A stretch of DNA of 64,000 nt from Phocoena phocoena (GCF_963924675.1 NW_027077440.1:2032501-2096500); one strand, 5' to 3'; shown: positions 37,720 to 52,584, counted from the first letter of the stretch. A program made the numbers and translations. Notes: generated by a model from the letters alone, not told the origin.

Positions 37720-40700
37720 GAATCAAGCGTGTGTACAGCGGCCGAAACGCAGCAGTGAAAATCCGATAAATCCCATTATCAAAATAAATTTCGAAAACAA
37801 AACACAAAGACAGTGAAATAGAGAGCAATTCTTAAATAATTCACTCAGGGCATGTGATACAACCGGGATTTAACACATCTACACCCAGAGCTGGTTGAGA
37901 CATAAGGCTGGACACTTCAGTCTGATAGCATTGGTGAGTTTCGGTGAGCAAATGCAGACCCTTTGAAGTCATACTGCATGGTACCCATTCCATGGGTCTC
38001 AACTCTCCAGGTTCAAGGGATTCTTCCTCCAGCTAAAACATGCATGGGAAACCCAGAGTATCGTCCACCGTGTGATTGGGAAACTATTGAAAATGCATCT
38101 CAGTTTTCGTATCCTGGTCCTCGGGTTCACCATTCCAGATGCTTTACTAACACTCTCCCCGCTTGGAGAGTCAGTGCCTTTAACCTCCTCTTTGGCACAG
38201 CTTGCAATTTCTGTGCAAGATGAACAGGAATAGGGAGAACCAATGAGAGACTAGCTATAGGTGTCTGCACTGGCAAATGTAACGCTCATTTCCCACCAGG
38301 AAGAGGAATTAACCAAAGGCTCAGCGTGGCCTTCCGGAAACAGATTAGGGCCTGAAGCAATCCTGCGGTTTTGTGCCCAGCTCACAAGAAAGCGAGTTGA
38401 AGAAAGGAGCTCAGGGGCACTGTAATTCACAAACCTGCAGAGTTATAAATGACAGCTATCCTCCAAAAATATATTGAAGTAAGCCTGCGAAGGGGACTTG
38501 AAAGCGGGGCAGAGTTTCATGAAAACCATTGCAGGGGGTAGACTGTAATTGCCCTGAAAGCATAGGAAAAGAGGCAGAATGTCGACAATGATGCACTTGG
38601 CCAAAAAGGGCGCATGCGTTTTTTCCTGAATATATTCAGGAAAAAACGCATACGCCCTTTTTGGCCAACCAAGCAAGCCTGTAAAGGAAATCTGCACTAC
38701 AATGAAATCTCACTGCCCCCCCCACCCGGGCAAAAGGGCCATCTGAAAAAAGGGTAATATCCAGAAAGGTAGGACAGGATATGGAGAACAGGGAGCCTTG
38801 TTATGCTGATTGGCAGGATGTAAATTGTGAACTGCCACCCTGGAGAAGTGTATGGTGTTTCCTGAAACACATAAGAAATAAAGCAACACAGCCTATGGCA
38901 ATTGCACTTATGGTCCTATTGCTTAGGGAAATTAAAATCAAAAACAGAGAGCCACCCCAAAATTTGGGACGGCTGTGTTCCCAAGAAGCTCGTCTACAGT
39001 ACCAGGTAAATATCCCAGAAAGCAAAAAATGGATAAAGAAGTTGTGGCACGTACGTGCAATGCAATATCACTCAGCAATGAAATCTGTGTCATCAGGCCC
39101 GTAGCGGCATAGTGAGTGGACGCAGGTACGGTGATTCTACGTGAACTACGTCACACAGAAAAAGAAACATCATAAGATATCACTAATACACGGAATGTAA
39201 ACTTGACTACACATGAACTGAATTACAAAACAGAACAGGGTCTCAAATTTAGAAAACCAACTAGTGCTTGCTTATGGGGAAAGGTGCGTTGGGGTGCTGC
39301 ATAAAACCAGAGACGGAAATTAGCACAGATAACTTTCCATAAGCCAAATATGTAATAGACAAGACCTACTCTTGCTCAACGAAATGGACTCAACACCACA
39401 TATTCAATGCCTAGGAATATACCTGACTAGGAAGAATCTTAAAACCCATGGATTTATATGTCTCCATAAGAGAATCAAGCGTGTGTACAGCGGTATAAAC
39501 GCAGCAGTGAAAATCCGATAAATCCCATTATCAAAATAAATTTCGAAAACAAAACACAAAGACAGTGAAATAGAGAGCAATTCTTAAATAATTCACTCAG
39601 GGCATGTGATGCAACCGGGATTGACCACATCTACACCCAGAGCTGGTTGAGACAAAAGGCTGGACACGTCAGGCTGATAGCATTGGTGAGTTTCGGTGAG
39701 CAAATGCAGACCCTTTGAAGTCATACTGCATGGTACCCATTCCATGGGTCCCAAATCTCCAGGCTCAAGGGATTCTTCCTTCAGCTAAAACATGCATGGG
39801 AAACACAGAGTATGGTCCACCGTGAGATTGGGAAACGATTTAAAATGCATCTCAGCTTTCGTATCCTTGTCCTCGAGTTCACCGTTCCAGACGCTTTACT
39901 AACACTCTCCCCGCTTGGAGAGTCAGTGCCATTAACCTCCTGTTTGGCACAATTTGCAAATTCTGTGCAAGATGAACAGGAATAGGGAGAACAAATGAGA
40001 GACTAGCTGTAGGAGTCTGCACGGGCAAATGTAACCCTCATTGCCCACCAGGAAGAGGAATTAACCAAAGGCTCAGCGTGCCCTTCCGGAAACAGATTAG
40101 GGCCTGAAGCAATCCTGCGGTTTTGTGCCCAGCTCACAAGAAAGCGAGTTGAAGAAAGGAGCTCAGGGGCACTGTAATTCACAATCCGGCAGAGTTATAA
40201 ATGACAGCTATCCTCCAAAATTATATTGAAGTAAGCCTGCGAAGGGGACTTGAAAGCGGGGCAGAATTTCAGGAAAACGATTGCAGGGGGTAGACTGGAA
40301 TTGCCCTGAAAGCATAGGAAAAGAGGCAGAACGTCGACAATGATGCACTTGGCCAAAAAGGGCGTATGCGTTTTTTCCTGAATATATTCAGGAAAAAACG
40401 CCTACGCCATTTTTGGCCAGCCAAGCAAGCCTGTAAAGAAATCTGCACTACAATGAAATCTCACTGCCCCACGGGCAAAAGGGCCATCTGAAAAAAGTGT
40501 AAAATCCAGAAAGGTAGGACAGGATATGGAGAACAGGGAGCCTTGTTTTGCTGATTGGCAGGATGTAAATTGTGAACAGCCACCCTGGAGAAGTGTATGG
40601 TGTTTCCTGAAACACGTAAGAAATAAAGCAACACAGCTTATGGCAATTGCACTTATGGTCCTATTCCTTAGGGAAATTAAAATCAAAAACAGAGAGCCAC

Positions 40701-43700
40701 CCCAAAGTTTGGGACGGCTGTGTTCCCAAGAACCTCGTCTACAGTACCAGGTAAATATCCCAGAAAGCAAAAAATGGATAAAGAAGTTGTGGCACGTACG
40801 TGCAATGCAGTATCACTCAGCAATGAAATCTGTGTCATCAGGCCCGTAGCGGCATAGTGAGTGGATGCAGGTACGGTGATTCTACGTGAACTACGTCACA
40901 CAGAGAAAGAAACATCATAAGATATTACTAATACACGGAATGTAAACTTGACTACACATGAACTGAATTACAAAACAGAACAGGGTCTCAAATTTAGAAA
41001 ATCAACTAGTGCTTGCTTCTGGGGAAAGGTGCCTTGGGGTGCTGCATAAAACCAGAGACTGAAATTAGCACAGATAACATTCCATAAGCCAAATATATAA
41101 TAGACAAGACCTACTCCTTGCTCAACGAAATGGACTCAACACCACATATTCAACGCCTAGGAATATACCTGAATAGGAAGAATCTTAAAACCCATGGATA
41201 TATATGTCTCCGTAAGAGAATCAAGCGTGTGTACAGCGGCCGAAACGCAGCAGTGAAAATCCGATAAATCCCATTATCAAAATAAATTTCGAAAACAAAA
41301 CACAAAGACAGTGAAATAGAGAGCAATTCTTAAATAATTCACTCAGGGCATGTGATACAACCGGGATTTAACACATCTACACCCAGAGCTGGTTGAGACA
41401 TAAGGCTGGACACTTCAGTCTGATAGCATTGGTGAGTTTCGGTGAGCAAATGCAGACCCTTTGAAGTCATACTGCATGGTACCCATTCCATGGGTCTCAA
41501 CTCTCCAGGTTCAAGGGATTCTTCCTCCAGCTAAAACATGCATGGGAAACCCAGAGTATCGTCCACCGTGTGATTGGGAAACTATTGAAAATGCATCTCA
41601 GTTTTCGTATCCTGGTCCTCGGGTTCACAATTCCAGATGCTTTACTAACACTCTCCCCGCTTGGAGAGTCAGTGCCTTTAACCTCCTCTTTGGCACAGCT
41701 TGCAATTTCTGTGCAAGATGAACAGGAATAGGGAGAACCAATGAGAGACTAGCTATAGGTGTCTGCACTGGCAAATGTAACGCTCATTTCCCACCAGGAA
41801 GAGGAATTAACCAAAGGCTCAGCGTGGCCTTCCGGAAACAGATTAGGGCCTGAAGCAATCCTGCGGTTTTGTGCCCAGCTCACAAGAAAGCGAGTTGAAG
41901 AAAGGAGCTCAGGGGCACTGTAATTCACAAACCTGCAGAGTTATAAATGACAGCTATCCTCCAAAAATATATTGAAGTAAGCCTGCGAAGGGGACTTGAA
42001 AGCGGGGCAGAGTTTCATGAAAACCATTGCAGGGGGTAGACTGTAATTGCCCTGAAAGCATAGGAAAACAGGCAGAATGTCGACAATGATGCACTTGGCC
42101 AAAAAGGGCGCATGCGTTTTTTCCTGAATATATTCAGGAAAAAACGCATACGCCCTTTTTGGCCAACCAAGCAAGCCTGTAAAGGAAATCTGCACTACAA
42201 TGAAATCTCACTGCCCCCCCCACCCGGGCAAAAGGGCCATCTGAAAAAAGGGTAATATCCAGAAAGGTAGGACAGGATATGGAGAACAGGGAGCCTTGTT
42301 ATGCTGATTGGCAGGATGTAAATTGTGAACTGCCACCCTGGAGAAGTGTATGGTGTTTCCTGAAACACATAAGAAATAAAGCAACACAGCCTATGGCAAT
42401 TGCACTTATGGTCCTATTGCTTAGGGAAATTAAAATCAAAAACAGAGAGCCACCCCAAAGTTTGGGACGGCTGTGTTCCCAAGAAGCTCGTCTACAGTAC
42501 CAGGTAAATATCCCAGAAAGCAAAAAATGGATAAAGAAGTTGTGGCACGTACGTGCAATGCAATATCACTCAGCAATGAAATCTGTGTCATCAGGCCCGT
42601 AGCGGCATAGTGAGTGGACGCAGGTACGGTGATTCTACGTGAACTACGTCACACAGAAAAAGAAACATCATAAGATATCACTAATACACGGAATGTAAAC
42701 TTGACTACACATGAACTGAATTACAAAACAGAACAGGGTCTCAAATTTAGAAAACCAACTAGTGCTTGCTTATGGGGAAAGGTGCGTTGGGGTGCTGCAT
42801 AAAACCAGAGACGGAAATTAGCACAGATAACTTTCCATAAGCCAAATATGTAATAGACAAGACCTACTCTTGCTCAACGAAATGGACTCAACACCACATA
42901 TTCAATGCCTAGGAATATACCTGACTAGGAAGAATCTTAAAACCCATGGATTTATATGTCTCCATAAGAGAATCAAGCGTGTGTACAGCGGTATAAACGC
43001 CGCAGTGAAAATCCGATAAATCCCATTATCAAAATAAATTTCGAAAACAAAACACAAAGACAGTGAAATAGAGAGCAATTCTTAAATAATTCACTCAGGG
43101 CATGTGATGCAACCGGGATTGACCACATCTACACCCAGAGCTGGTTGAGACAAAAGGCTGGACACGTCAGGCTGATAGCATTGGTGAGTTTCGGTGAGCA
43201 AATGCAGACCCTTTGAAGTCATACTGCATGGTACCCATTCCATGGGTCCCAAATCTCCAGGCTCAAGGGATTCTTCCTTCAGCTAAAACATGCATGGGAA
43301 ACACAGAGTATGGTCCACCGTGAGATTGGGAAACGATTTAAAATGCATCTCAGCTTTCGTATCCTTGTCCTCGAGTTCACCGTTCCAGACGCTTTACTAA
43401 CACTCTCCCCGCTTGGAGAGTCAGTGCCATTAACCTCCTGTTTGGCACAATTTGCAAATTCTGTGCAAGATGAACAGGAATAGGGAGAACAAATGAGAGA
43501 CTAGCTGTAGGTGTCTGCACGGGCAAATGTAACCCTCATTGCCCACCAGGAAGAGGAATTAACCAAAGGCTCAGCGTGCCCTTCCGGAAACAGATTAGGG
43601 CCTGAAGCAATCCTGCGGTTTTGTGCCCAGCTCACAAGAAAGCGAGTTGAAGAAAGGAGCTCAGGGGCACTGTAATTCACAATCCTGCAGAGTTATAAAT

Positions 43701-46700
43701 GACAGCTATCCTCCAAAATTATATTGAAGTAAGCCTGCGAAGGGGACTTGAAAGCGGGGCAGAATTTCAGGAAAACGATTGCAGGGGGTAGACTGGAATT
43801 GCCCTGAAAGCATAGGAAAAGAGGCAGAACGTCGACAATGATGCACTTGGCCAAAAAGGGCGTATGCGTTTTTTCCTGAATATATTCAGGAAAAAACGCA
43901 TACGCCATTTTTGGCCAGCCAAGCAAGCCTGTAAAGATATCTGCACTACAATGAAATCTCACTGCCCCACGGGCAAAAGGGCCATCTGAAAAAAGTGTAA
44001 AATCCAGAAAGGTAGGACAGGATATGGAGAACAGGGAGCCTTGTTTTGCTGATTGGCAGGATGTAAATTGTGAACAGCCACCCTGGAGAAGTGTATGGTG
44101 TTTCCTGAAACACGTAAGAAATAAAGCAACACAGCTTATGGCAATTGCACTTATGGTCCTATTCCTTAGGGAAATTAAAATCAAAAACAGAGAGCCACCC
44201 CAAAGTTTGGGACGGCTGTGTTCCCAAGAACCTCGTCTACAGTACCAGGTAAATATCCCAGAAAGCAAAAAATGGATAAAGAAGTTGTGGCACGTACGTG
44301 CAATGCAGTATCACTCAGCAATGAAATCTGTGTCATCAGGCCCGTAGCGGCATAGTGAGTGGATGCAGGTACGGTGATTCTACGTGAACTACGTCACACA
44401 GAGAAAGAAACATCATAAGATATTACTAATACACGGAATGTAAACTTGACTACACATGAACTGAATTACAAAACAGAACAGGGTCTCAAATTTAGAAAAT
44501 CAACTAGTGCTTGCTTCTGGGGAAAGGTGCCTTGGGGTGCTGCATAAAACCAGAGACTGAAATTAGCACAGATAACATTCCATAATCCAAATATAGTAAT
44601 AGACAAGACCTACTCCTTGCTCAACGAAATGGACTCAACACCACATATTCAACGCCTAGGAATATACCTGACTAGGAAGAATCTTAAAACCCATGGATAT
44701 ATATGTCTCCGTAAGAGAATCAAGCGTGTGTACAGCGGCCGAAACGCAGCAGTGAAAATCCGATAAATCCCATTATCAAAATAAATTTTGAAAACAGAAC
44801 ACAAAGACAGTGAAATAGAGAGCAATTCTTAAATAATTCACTCAGGGCACGTGATGCAACCGGGATGGACCACATATACACCCAGACGTGGTTGAGACAT
44901 AAGGCTGGACACTTCACGCTGATAGCATTGGTGAGTTTCGGTGAGCAAATGCAGACCCTTTGAAGTCATACTGCATGGTACCCATTCCATGGGTCCCAAC
45001 TCTCCAGGTTCAAGAGACTCTTCCTCCAGCTAAAACATACATGGGAAACCCAGAGTATCGTCCACCGTGTGATTGGGAAACGATTTAAAATGCATCTCAG
45101 TTTTCGTATCCTGGTCCTCGGGTTCACCATTACAGATGCTTTACTAACACTCTCCCCGCTTGGAGAGTCAGTGCCTTTAACCTCCTGTTTGGCACAGCTT
45201 GCAATTTCTGTGCAAGATGAACAGGAATAGGGAGAACCAATGAGAGACTAGCTGTAGGTGTCTGCACGGGCAAATGTAACGCTCATTGCCCACCAGGAAG
45301 AGGAATTAAACAAAGGCTCAGTGTGCCCTGCTGGAAACAGATTAGGGCCTGAAGCAATCCTGCGGTTTTGTGCCCAGCTCACAAGAAAGCGAGTTGAAGA
45401 AAGGAGCTCAGGGGCACTGTAATTCACAAACCTGCAGAGTTATAAATGACAGCTATCCTCCAAAAATATATTGAAGTAAGCCTGCGAAGGGGATTTGAAA
45501 GCGGGGCAGAGTTTCATGAAAACCATTGCAGGGGGTAGACTGTAATTGCCCTGAAAGCATAGGAAAACAGGCAGAATGTCGACAATGATGCACTTGGCCA
45601 AAAAGGGCGCATGCGTTTTTTCCTGAATATATTCAGGAAAAAACGCATACGCCCTTTTTGGCCAACCAAGCAAGCCTGTAAAGGAAATCTGCACTACAAT
45701 GAAATCTCACTGCCCCCCCCACCCGGGCAAAAGGGCCATCTGAAAAAAGGGTAATATCCAGAAAGGTAGGACAGGATATGGAGAACAGGGAGCCTTGTTA
45801 TGCTGATTGGCAGGATGTAAATTGTGAACTGCCACCCTGGAGAAGTGTATGGTGTTTCCTGAAACACATAAGAAATAAAGCAACACAGCCTATGGCAATT
45901 GCACTTATGGTCCTATTGCTTAAGGAAATTAAAATCAAAAACAGAGAGCCACCCCAAAGTTTGGGACGGCTGTGTTCCCAAGAAGCTCGTCTACAGTACC
46001 AGGTAAATATCCCAGAAAGCAAAAAATGGATAAAGAAGTTGTGGCACGTACGTGCAATGCAATATCACTCAGCAATGAAATCTGTGTCATCAGGCCCGTA
46101 GCGGCATAGTGAGTGGACGCAGGTACGGTGATTCTACGTGAACTACGTCACACAGAAAAAGAAACATCATAAGATATCACTAATACACGGAATGTAAACT
46201 TGACTACACATGAACTGAATTACAAAACAGAACAGGGTCTCAAATTTAGAAAACCAACTAGTGCTTGCTTATGGGGAAAGGTGCGTTGGGGTGCTGCATA
46301 AAACCAGAGACGGAAATTAGCACAGATAACTTTCCATAATCCAAATATGTAATAGACAAGACCTACTCTTGCTCAACGAAATGGACTCAACACCACATAT
46401 TCAATGCCTAGGAATATACCTGACTAGGAAGAATCTTAAAACCCATGGATTTATATGTCTCCATAAGAGAATCAAGCGTGTGTACAGCGGTATAAACGCA
46501 GCAGTGAAAATCCGATAAATCCCATTATCAAAATAAATTTCGAAAACAAAACACAAAGACAGTGAAATAGAGAGCAATTCTTAAATAATTCACTCAGGGC
46601 ATGTGATGCAACCGGGATTGACCACATCTACACCCAGAGCTGGTTGAGACAAAAGGCTGGACACGTCAGGCTGATAGCATTGGTGAGTTTCGGTGAGCAA

Positions 46701-48450
46701 ATGCAGACCCTTTGAAGTCATACTGCATGGTACCCATTCCATGGGTCCCAAATCTCCAGGCTCAAGGGATTCTTCCTTCAGCTAAAACATGCATGGGAAA
46801 CACAGAGTATGGTCCACCGTGAGATTGGGAAACGATTTAAAATGCATCTCAGCTTTCGTATCCTTGTCCTCGAGTTCACCGTTCCAGACGCTTTACTAAC
46901 ACTCTCCCCGCTTGGAGAGCCAGTGCCATTAACCTCCTGTTTGGCACAATTTGCAAATTCTGTGCAAGATGAACAGGAATAGGGAGAACAAATGAGAGAC
47001 TAGCTGTAGGTGTCTGCACGGGCAAATGTAACCCTCATTGCCCACCAGGAAGAGGAATTAACCAAAGGCTCAGCGTGCCCTTCCGGAAACAGATTAGGGC
47101 CTGAAGCAATCCTGCGGTTTTGTTCCCAGCTCACAAGAAAGCGAGTTGAAGAAAGGAGCTCAGGGGCACTGTAATTCACAATCCTGCAGAGTTATAAATG
47201 ACAGCTATCCTCCAAAATTATATTGAAGTAAGCCTGCGAAGGGGACTTGAAAGCGGGGCAGAATTTCAGGAAAACGATTGCAGGGGGTAGACTGGAATTG
47301 CCCTGAAAGCATAGGAAAAGAGGCAGAACGTCGACAATGATGCACTTGGCCAAAAAGGGCGTATGCGTTTTTTCCTGAATATATTCAGGAAAAAACGCAT
47401 ACGCCATTTTTGGCCAGCCAAGCAAGCCTGTAAAGAAATCTGCACTACAATGAAATCTCACTGCCCCACGGGCAAAAGGGCCATCTGAAAAAAGTGTAAA
47501 ATCCAGAAAGGTAGGACAGGATATGGAGAACAGGGAGCCTTGTTTTGCTGATTGGCAGGATGTAAATTGTGAACAGCCACCCTGGAGAAGTGTATGGTGT
47601 TTCCTGAAACACGTAAGAAATAAAGCAACACAGCTTATGGCAATTGCACTTATGGTCCTATTCCTTAGGGAAATTAAAATCAAAAACAGAGAGCCACCCC
47701 AAAGTTTGGGACGGCTGTGTTCCCTAGAACCTCGTCTACAGTACCAGGTAAATATCCCAGAAAGCAAAAAATGGATAAAGAAGTTGTGGCACGTACGTGC
47801 AATGCAGTATCACTCAGCAATGAAATCTGTGTCATCAGGCCCGTAGCAGCATAGTGAGTGGATGCAGGTACGGTGATTCTACGTGAACTACGTCACACAG
47901 AGAAAGAAACATCATAAGATATTACTAATACACGGAATGTAAACTTGACTACACATGAACTGAATTACAAAACAGAACAGGGTCTCAAATTTAGAAAATC
48001 AACTAGTGCTTGCTTCTGGGGAAAGGTGCCTTGGGGTGCTGCATAAAACCAGAGACTGAAATTAGCACAGATAACATTCCATAAGCCAAATATATAATAG
48101 ACAAGACCTACTCCTTGCTCAACGAAATGGACTCAACACCACATATTCAACGCCTAGGAATATACCTGACTAGGAAGAATCTTAAAACCCATGGATATAT
48201 ATGTCTCCGTAAGAGAATCAAGCGTGTGTACAGCGGCCGAAACGCAGCAGTGAAAATCCGATAAATCCCATTATCAAAATAAATTTTGAAAACAGAACAC
48301 AAAGACAGTGAAATAGAGAGCAATTCTTAAATAATTCACTCAGGGCACGTGATGCAACCGGGATGGACCACATATACACCCAGACGTGGTTGAGACATAA
48401 GGCTGGACACTTCACGCTGATAGCATTGGTGAGTTTCGGTGAACAAATGC
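37720..48450 (+). repeat. Dimeric higher-order repeat, 3,498-3,499 bp, about three copies
   Basis: Landmarks repeat every two monomers almost unchanged: the sequence at 38443 recurs at 41941 and 45440, 40526 recurs at 44024 and 47523, and 43693 recurs at 47192. Odd and even monomers differ from each other by many shared variants. The odd ones have a GGCGCATGCG left arm and GAAAACCATTGC; the even ones have a right arm reading CGCCATTTTTGGCCAGCC. Copy borders lie near 37.72, 41.22 and 44.72 kb. The third copy carries a foreign patch at about 44785-45200. Confidence 0.88.
44785..45200 (+). repeat. Conversion or exchange patch shared with 32541-32950 and 48284-48450
   Basis: This stretch carries variants (AAATTTTGAAAACAGAAC, GGATGGACCACATATACACC, CAGACGTGG, CACTTCACGCTG, CAAGAGACTC) absent from the first two copies of the dimer. 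They are present at about 32541-32950, seven monomers upstream, and in part again at about 48284-48450. The change is abrupt against an otherwise near-identical dimer background, as expected from gene conversion or unequal crossover. Confidence 0.8.
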
Positions 48451-49090
48451 AGACCCTTTGAAGTCATACTGCATGGTACCCATTCCATGGGTCCCAACTT
48501 TCTAGGTTCAAAGGATTCTTCCTCCGGCTAAAACATGCATGAGAAACCCAGAGTATCGTCCACCGTGGGATTGGGAAACGATTTAAAATGCATCTCAGTT
48601 TCCGTATCCTGGTCCTCGGGTTCAGCATTCCAGATGCTTTACTAACAAACTCCCCGCTTGGACAGTCAGTGCCTTTAACCTCGTATTTGGCACAGCTTGC
48701 AATTTCTGTGCAAGTTGAACAGGAATAGGAGAAGCAATGAGAGACTAGCTGTGTGTGTCTGCACGGGCAAATGTAACGCTCATTGCCCACCAGGAAGAGG
48801 AATTAACCAAAGGCTCAGCGTGCCCTGCCAGAAACAGATTAGGGCCTGAAACAATCCTGCGGTTTTGGGCCCAGCTCACAAGAAAGCGAGTTGAAGAAAG
48901 GAGCTCAGGTGCACTGTAATTCACAAACCTGCAGAGTTATAAATGACAGGTATCCTCCAAAAATATATTGAGGTAAGCCTGCGAAGGGGACTGGAAAGCG
49001 GGGCAGAATTTCAGGAAAACGATTGCAGGGGGTAGACGGGAATTGCCTTGAAAGCATAGGAAAAGAGGCAGAACGTCGACAATGATGCAC

Positions 49091-49162
49091 TTGGCCAAAA
49101 AGTGCGTATGCGTTTTTTCCTGAATATATTCAGGAAAAAACGCATACGCACTTTTTGGCCAA
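49091..49162. repeat. Perfect palindrome with a second paired variant
   Basis: The left arm has AAAAAGTGCG and the right arm CGCACTTTTT, whereas the commonest form is AAAAAGGGCG / CGCCCTTTTT. Both arms carry the variant here. Single-arm versions exist at 24619 (left) and 19374 (right). Confidence 0.9.
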
Positions 49163-52100
49163 CCAAGCAAGCCTGTAAAGGAAATCTGCACTACAATGAA
49201 GTCTCACTGCCCCCATGGCAAAAGGGCCATCTAAAAATAGTGGAAAATCCAGAAAGGTATGGCAGGATATGGAGAAGAGTGAGCCTTGTTATGCCGATTG
49301 GCAGGATGTAAATTGCCAACAGCCACCCTGGAGAAGTGTATGGTGTTTCCTGAAACACGTAAGAAATAAAGCAACACAGCCTATGGCACTTGCACTTATG
49401 GTCCTATAGCTTCGGGAAATTAAAATCAAAAACAGACAGCCACCCCAATGTTTGGGACGGCTGTGATCACAGGAAGCTCGTCTACAGTACCAGGTAAATA
49501 TCCCAGAAAGCAAAAAATGGATAAAGAAGTTGTGGCACGTACGTACAATGGAATATCACTCAGCAATGAAATCTGTGTTATCAGGCCCGTAGCTGTTAGT
49601 GAGTCGATGCAGGTATGGTGATTCTACGTGAACTACGTCACACAGAAATAGAAACATCATAAGGTATCACTGATACACGGAATGTAAACTTGACTACACA
49701 TGAACTGAATTACAAAACAGAACAGGGTCTCAAATTTAGAAAACCAACTAGTGCTTGCTTATGGGGAAAGGTGCGTTGGGGTGCTGCATAAAACCAGAGA
49801 CTGAAATTAGCACAGATAACTTTCCATAAGCCAATTATATAATAGACAAGACCTACCCCTTGCGCAAAGAAATAGACCCAAAACCACATGTTCAACGCCT
49901 AGGATTATACATGACTAAGAAGAATCTTAAAACCCATGGATATATATGTGTCCGTAAGAGAATCAAGCGTGTGTACAGCGGCCGAAACGCAGCAGTGAAA
50001 ATCCGATAAATCCCATTATCAAAATAAATTTCGTAAACAAAACACAAAGACAGTGAAATAGAGAGCAATTCTTAAATAATTCACTCAGGGCATGTGATGC
50101 AACCGGGATTGACCACATCTACACCCAGAGCTGGTTGAGACATAAGGCTGGACACTTCAGGCTGATAGCATTGGTGAGTTTTGGTGAGCAAATGCAGACC
50201 CTTTGTAGTCATAATGCATGGTACCCATCCCATGGGTCCCAACTCTCCAGGTTCAAGGGATTCTTCCTCCAGCTAAAACATGCATGGGAAACCCAGAGTA
50301 TGGTCCACTCTGTGATTGGGAAACGATTTAAAATGTATCTCAGTTTTCGTATCCTGGTCCTCGGGTTCACCATTCCAGATGCTTTACTAACACTCTCCCC
50401 GCTTGGAGAGTCAGTGCCTTTAACCTCCTCTTTGGCACAGCTTGCAATTTCTGTGCAAGATGAACAGGAATAGGGAGAACCAATGAGAGACTAGCTGTAG
50501 GTGTCTGCACGGGCATATGTAAGGCTCATTTCCCACCAGGAAGAGGAATTAACCAAAGGCTCAGCGTGCACTGCCGGAAACAGATTAGGGCCTGAAGCAA
50601 TCATGCGGTTTTGTGCCCAGCTCACAAAAAAGCGAGTTGAAGAAAGGAGCTCAGGGGCACTGTAATTCACAAACCTGCAGAGTTATAAATGACAGCTATC
50701 CTCCAAAAATATATTGAAGTAAGCCTGCGAAGGGGACTTGAAAGTGGGGCAGAGTTTCAGGAAAACCATTGCAGGGGGTAGACTGGAATTGCCCTGAAAG
50801 CATAGGAAAAGAGGCACAACGTCGACAATGATGCACTTGGCCAAAAAGGGCGTATGCGTTTTTTCCTGAATATATTCAGGAAAAAACGCATACGCCCTTT
50901 TTGGCCAACCAAGCAAGCCTGTAAAGGAAATCTGCACTACCATGAAATCTCACTGCCCCCCCGGGCAAAAGGGCCATCTGAAAAAAGTGTAAAATCCAGA
51001 AAGGCAGGACAGGATATGGAGAACAGGGAGCCTTGTTATGCTGATTGGCAGGATGTAAATTGTGAACAGCCACCCTGGAGAATTGTATGGTGTTTCCTGA
51101 AACACGTAAGAAATAAAGTAACACAGCCTATGGCAATTGCACTTATGGTCCTATTGCTTAGGGAAATTAAAATCAAAAACAGAGAGCCTCCCCAAAGTTT
51201 GGGACCGCTGTGTTCCCAAGAAGCTCGTCTACAGTACCAGGTAAATATCCCAGAAAGCAAAAAATGGATAAAGAAGTTGTGGCACGTACGTGCAATGCAA
51301 TATCACTCAGCAATGAAATCTGTGTCATCAGGCCCGTAGTGGCATAGTGAGTGGATGCAGGTTCGGTGATTTTACGTGAACTACGTCACACAGAAAAAGA
51401 AACATCATAAGATATCACTAATACACGGAATATAAACTTGACTACACATGAACTGAATTACAAAACAGAACAGGGTCTCAAATTTAGAAAACCAACTAGT
51501 GCTTGCTTATGGGGAAAGGTGCCTTGGGGTGCTGCATAAAACCAGAGACTGAAATTAGCACAGATAACATTCCATAAGCCAAATATGTAATAGACAAGAC
51601 CTACTCCTTGCTCAAAGAAATGGACTTAACACCACATATTCAACGCCTAGGAATATACCTGACTATGAAGAATCTTAAAACCCATGGATTTATATGTCTC
51701 CATAAGAGAATCAAGCATGAGTACAGCGGCCGAAACGCAGCAGTGAAAATCTGATAAATCCCATTATCAAAATAAATTTCAAAAACAAAACACAAAGACA
51801 GTGAAATAGAGAGCAATTCTTAAATAATTCACTCAGGGCATGTGATGCAACCGGGATTTATCACATCTACACCCAGAGCTGGTTGAGACATAAGGCTGGA
51901 CACTTCAGGCTGATAGCATTGGTGAGTTTCGGTGAGCAAATGCAGACCCTTTGAAGTCATACTGCATGGTACCCATTCCATGGGTCCCAACTCTCGAGGT
52001 TCAAGGGATTCTTCCTCCAGCTAAAACATGCATGGGAAACCCAGAGTATCGTCCACCGTGTGATTGGGAAACGATTTAAAATGCATCTCAGTTTTCGTAT

Positions 52101-52584
52101 CCTGGTCCTCGGGTTCACCATTCCAGATGCTTTACTAACACTCTCCCCGCTTGGAGAGACAGTGCCTTTAACCTCCTCTTTGGCACAGCTTGCAATTTCT
52201 GTGCAAGATGAACAGGAATAGGGAGAACCAATGAGAGACTAGCTGTAGGTGTCTGCACGGGCAAATGTAACGCTCATTGCCCACCAGGAAGAGGAATTAA
52301 ACAAAGGCTCAGTGTGCCCTACAGGAAAGAGATTAGGGCCTGAAGCAATTCTGCGGTTTTGTGCCCAGCTCACAAGAAACCGAGTTGAAGAAAGGAGCTC
52401 AGGGGCACTGTAATTCACAAACCTGCAGAGTTATAAATGACAGCTATCCTCCAAAAATATATTGAAGTAAGCCTGCGAAGGGGACTTGAAAGAGGGGCAG
52501 AATTTCAGGAAAACGATTGCAGGGGGTAGACTGCAATTGCCCTGAAAGCATAGGAAAAGAGGCACAACGTCGACAATGATGCAC

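Noticed and set aside
38443..38697. 84-residue minus-strand frame (QISFTGLLGWPK...) and 61-residue minus-strand frame (NMWCWVHFVEQG...) in most monomers
   Set aside because: These are antisense frames across the palindrome and the L1 3'UTR part, carried along by the repeat. No supporting coding signal.
38781..39104. 107-residue plus-strand frame repeated in many monomers (for example 19555, 21301, 38781, 42279, 45778, 50854-51339, 62723)
   Set aside because: It recurs at the satellite period, matches decayed L1 ORF2 C-terminus, has no promoter or domain, and is broken in many monomers. Its recurrence reflects array homogenisation.
43693..44268. 191-residue minus-strand frame, also at 47192
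   Set aside because: Antisense run through the L1-derived half, palindrome and unassigned half in the dimer copies only; it exists because stops were lost in that variant monomer.
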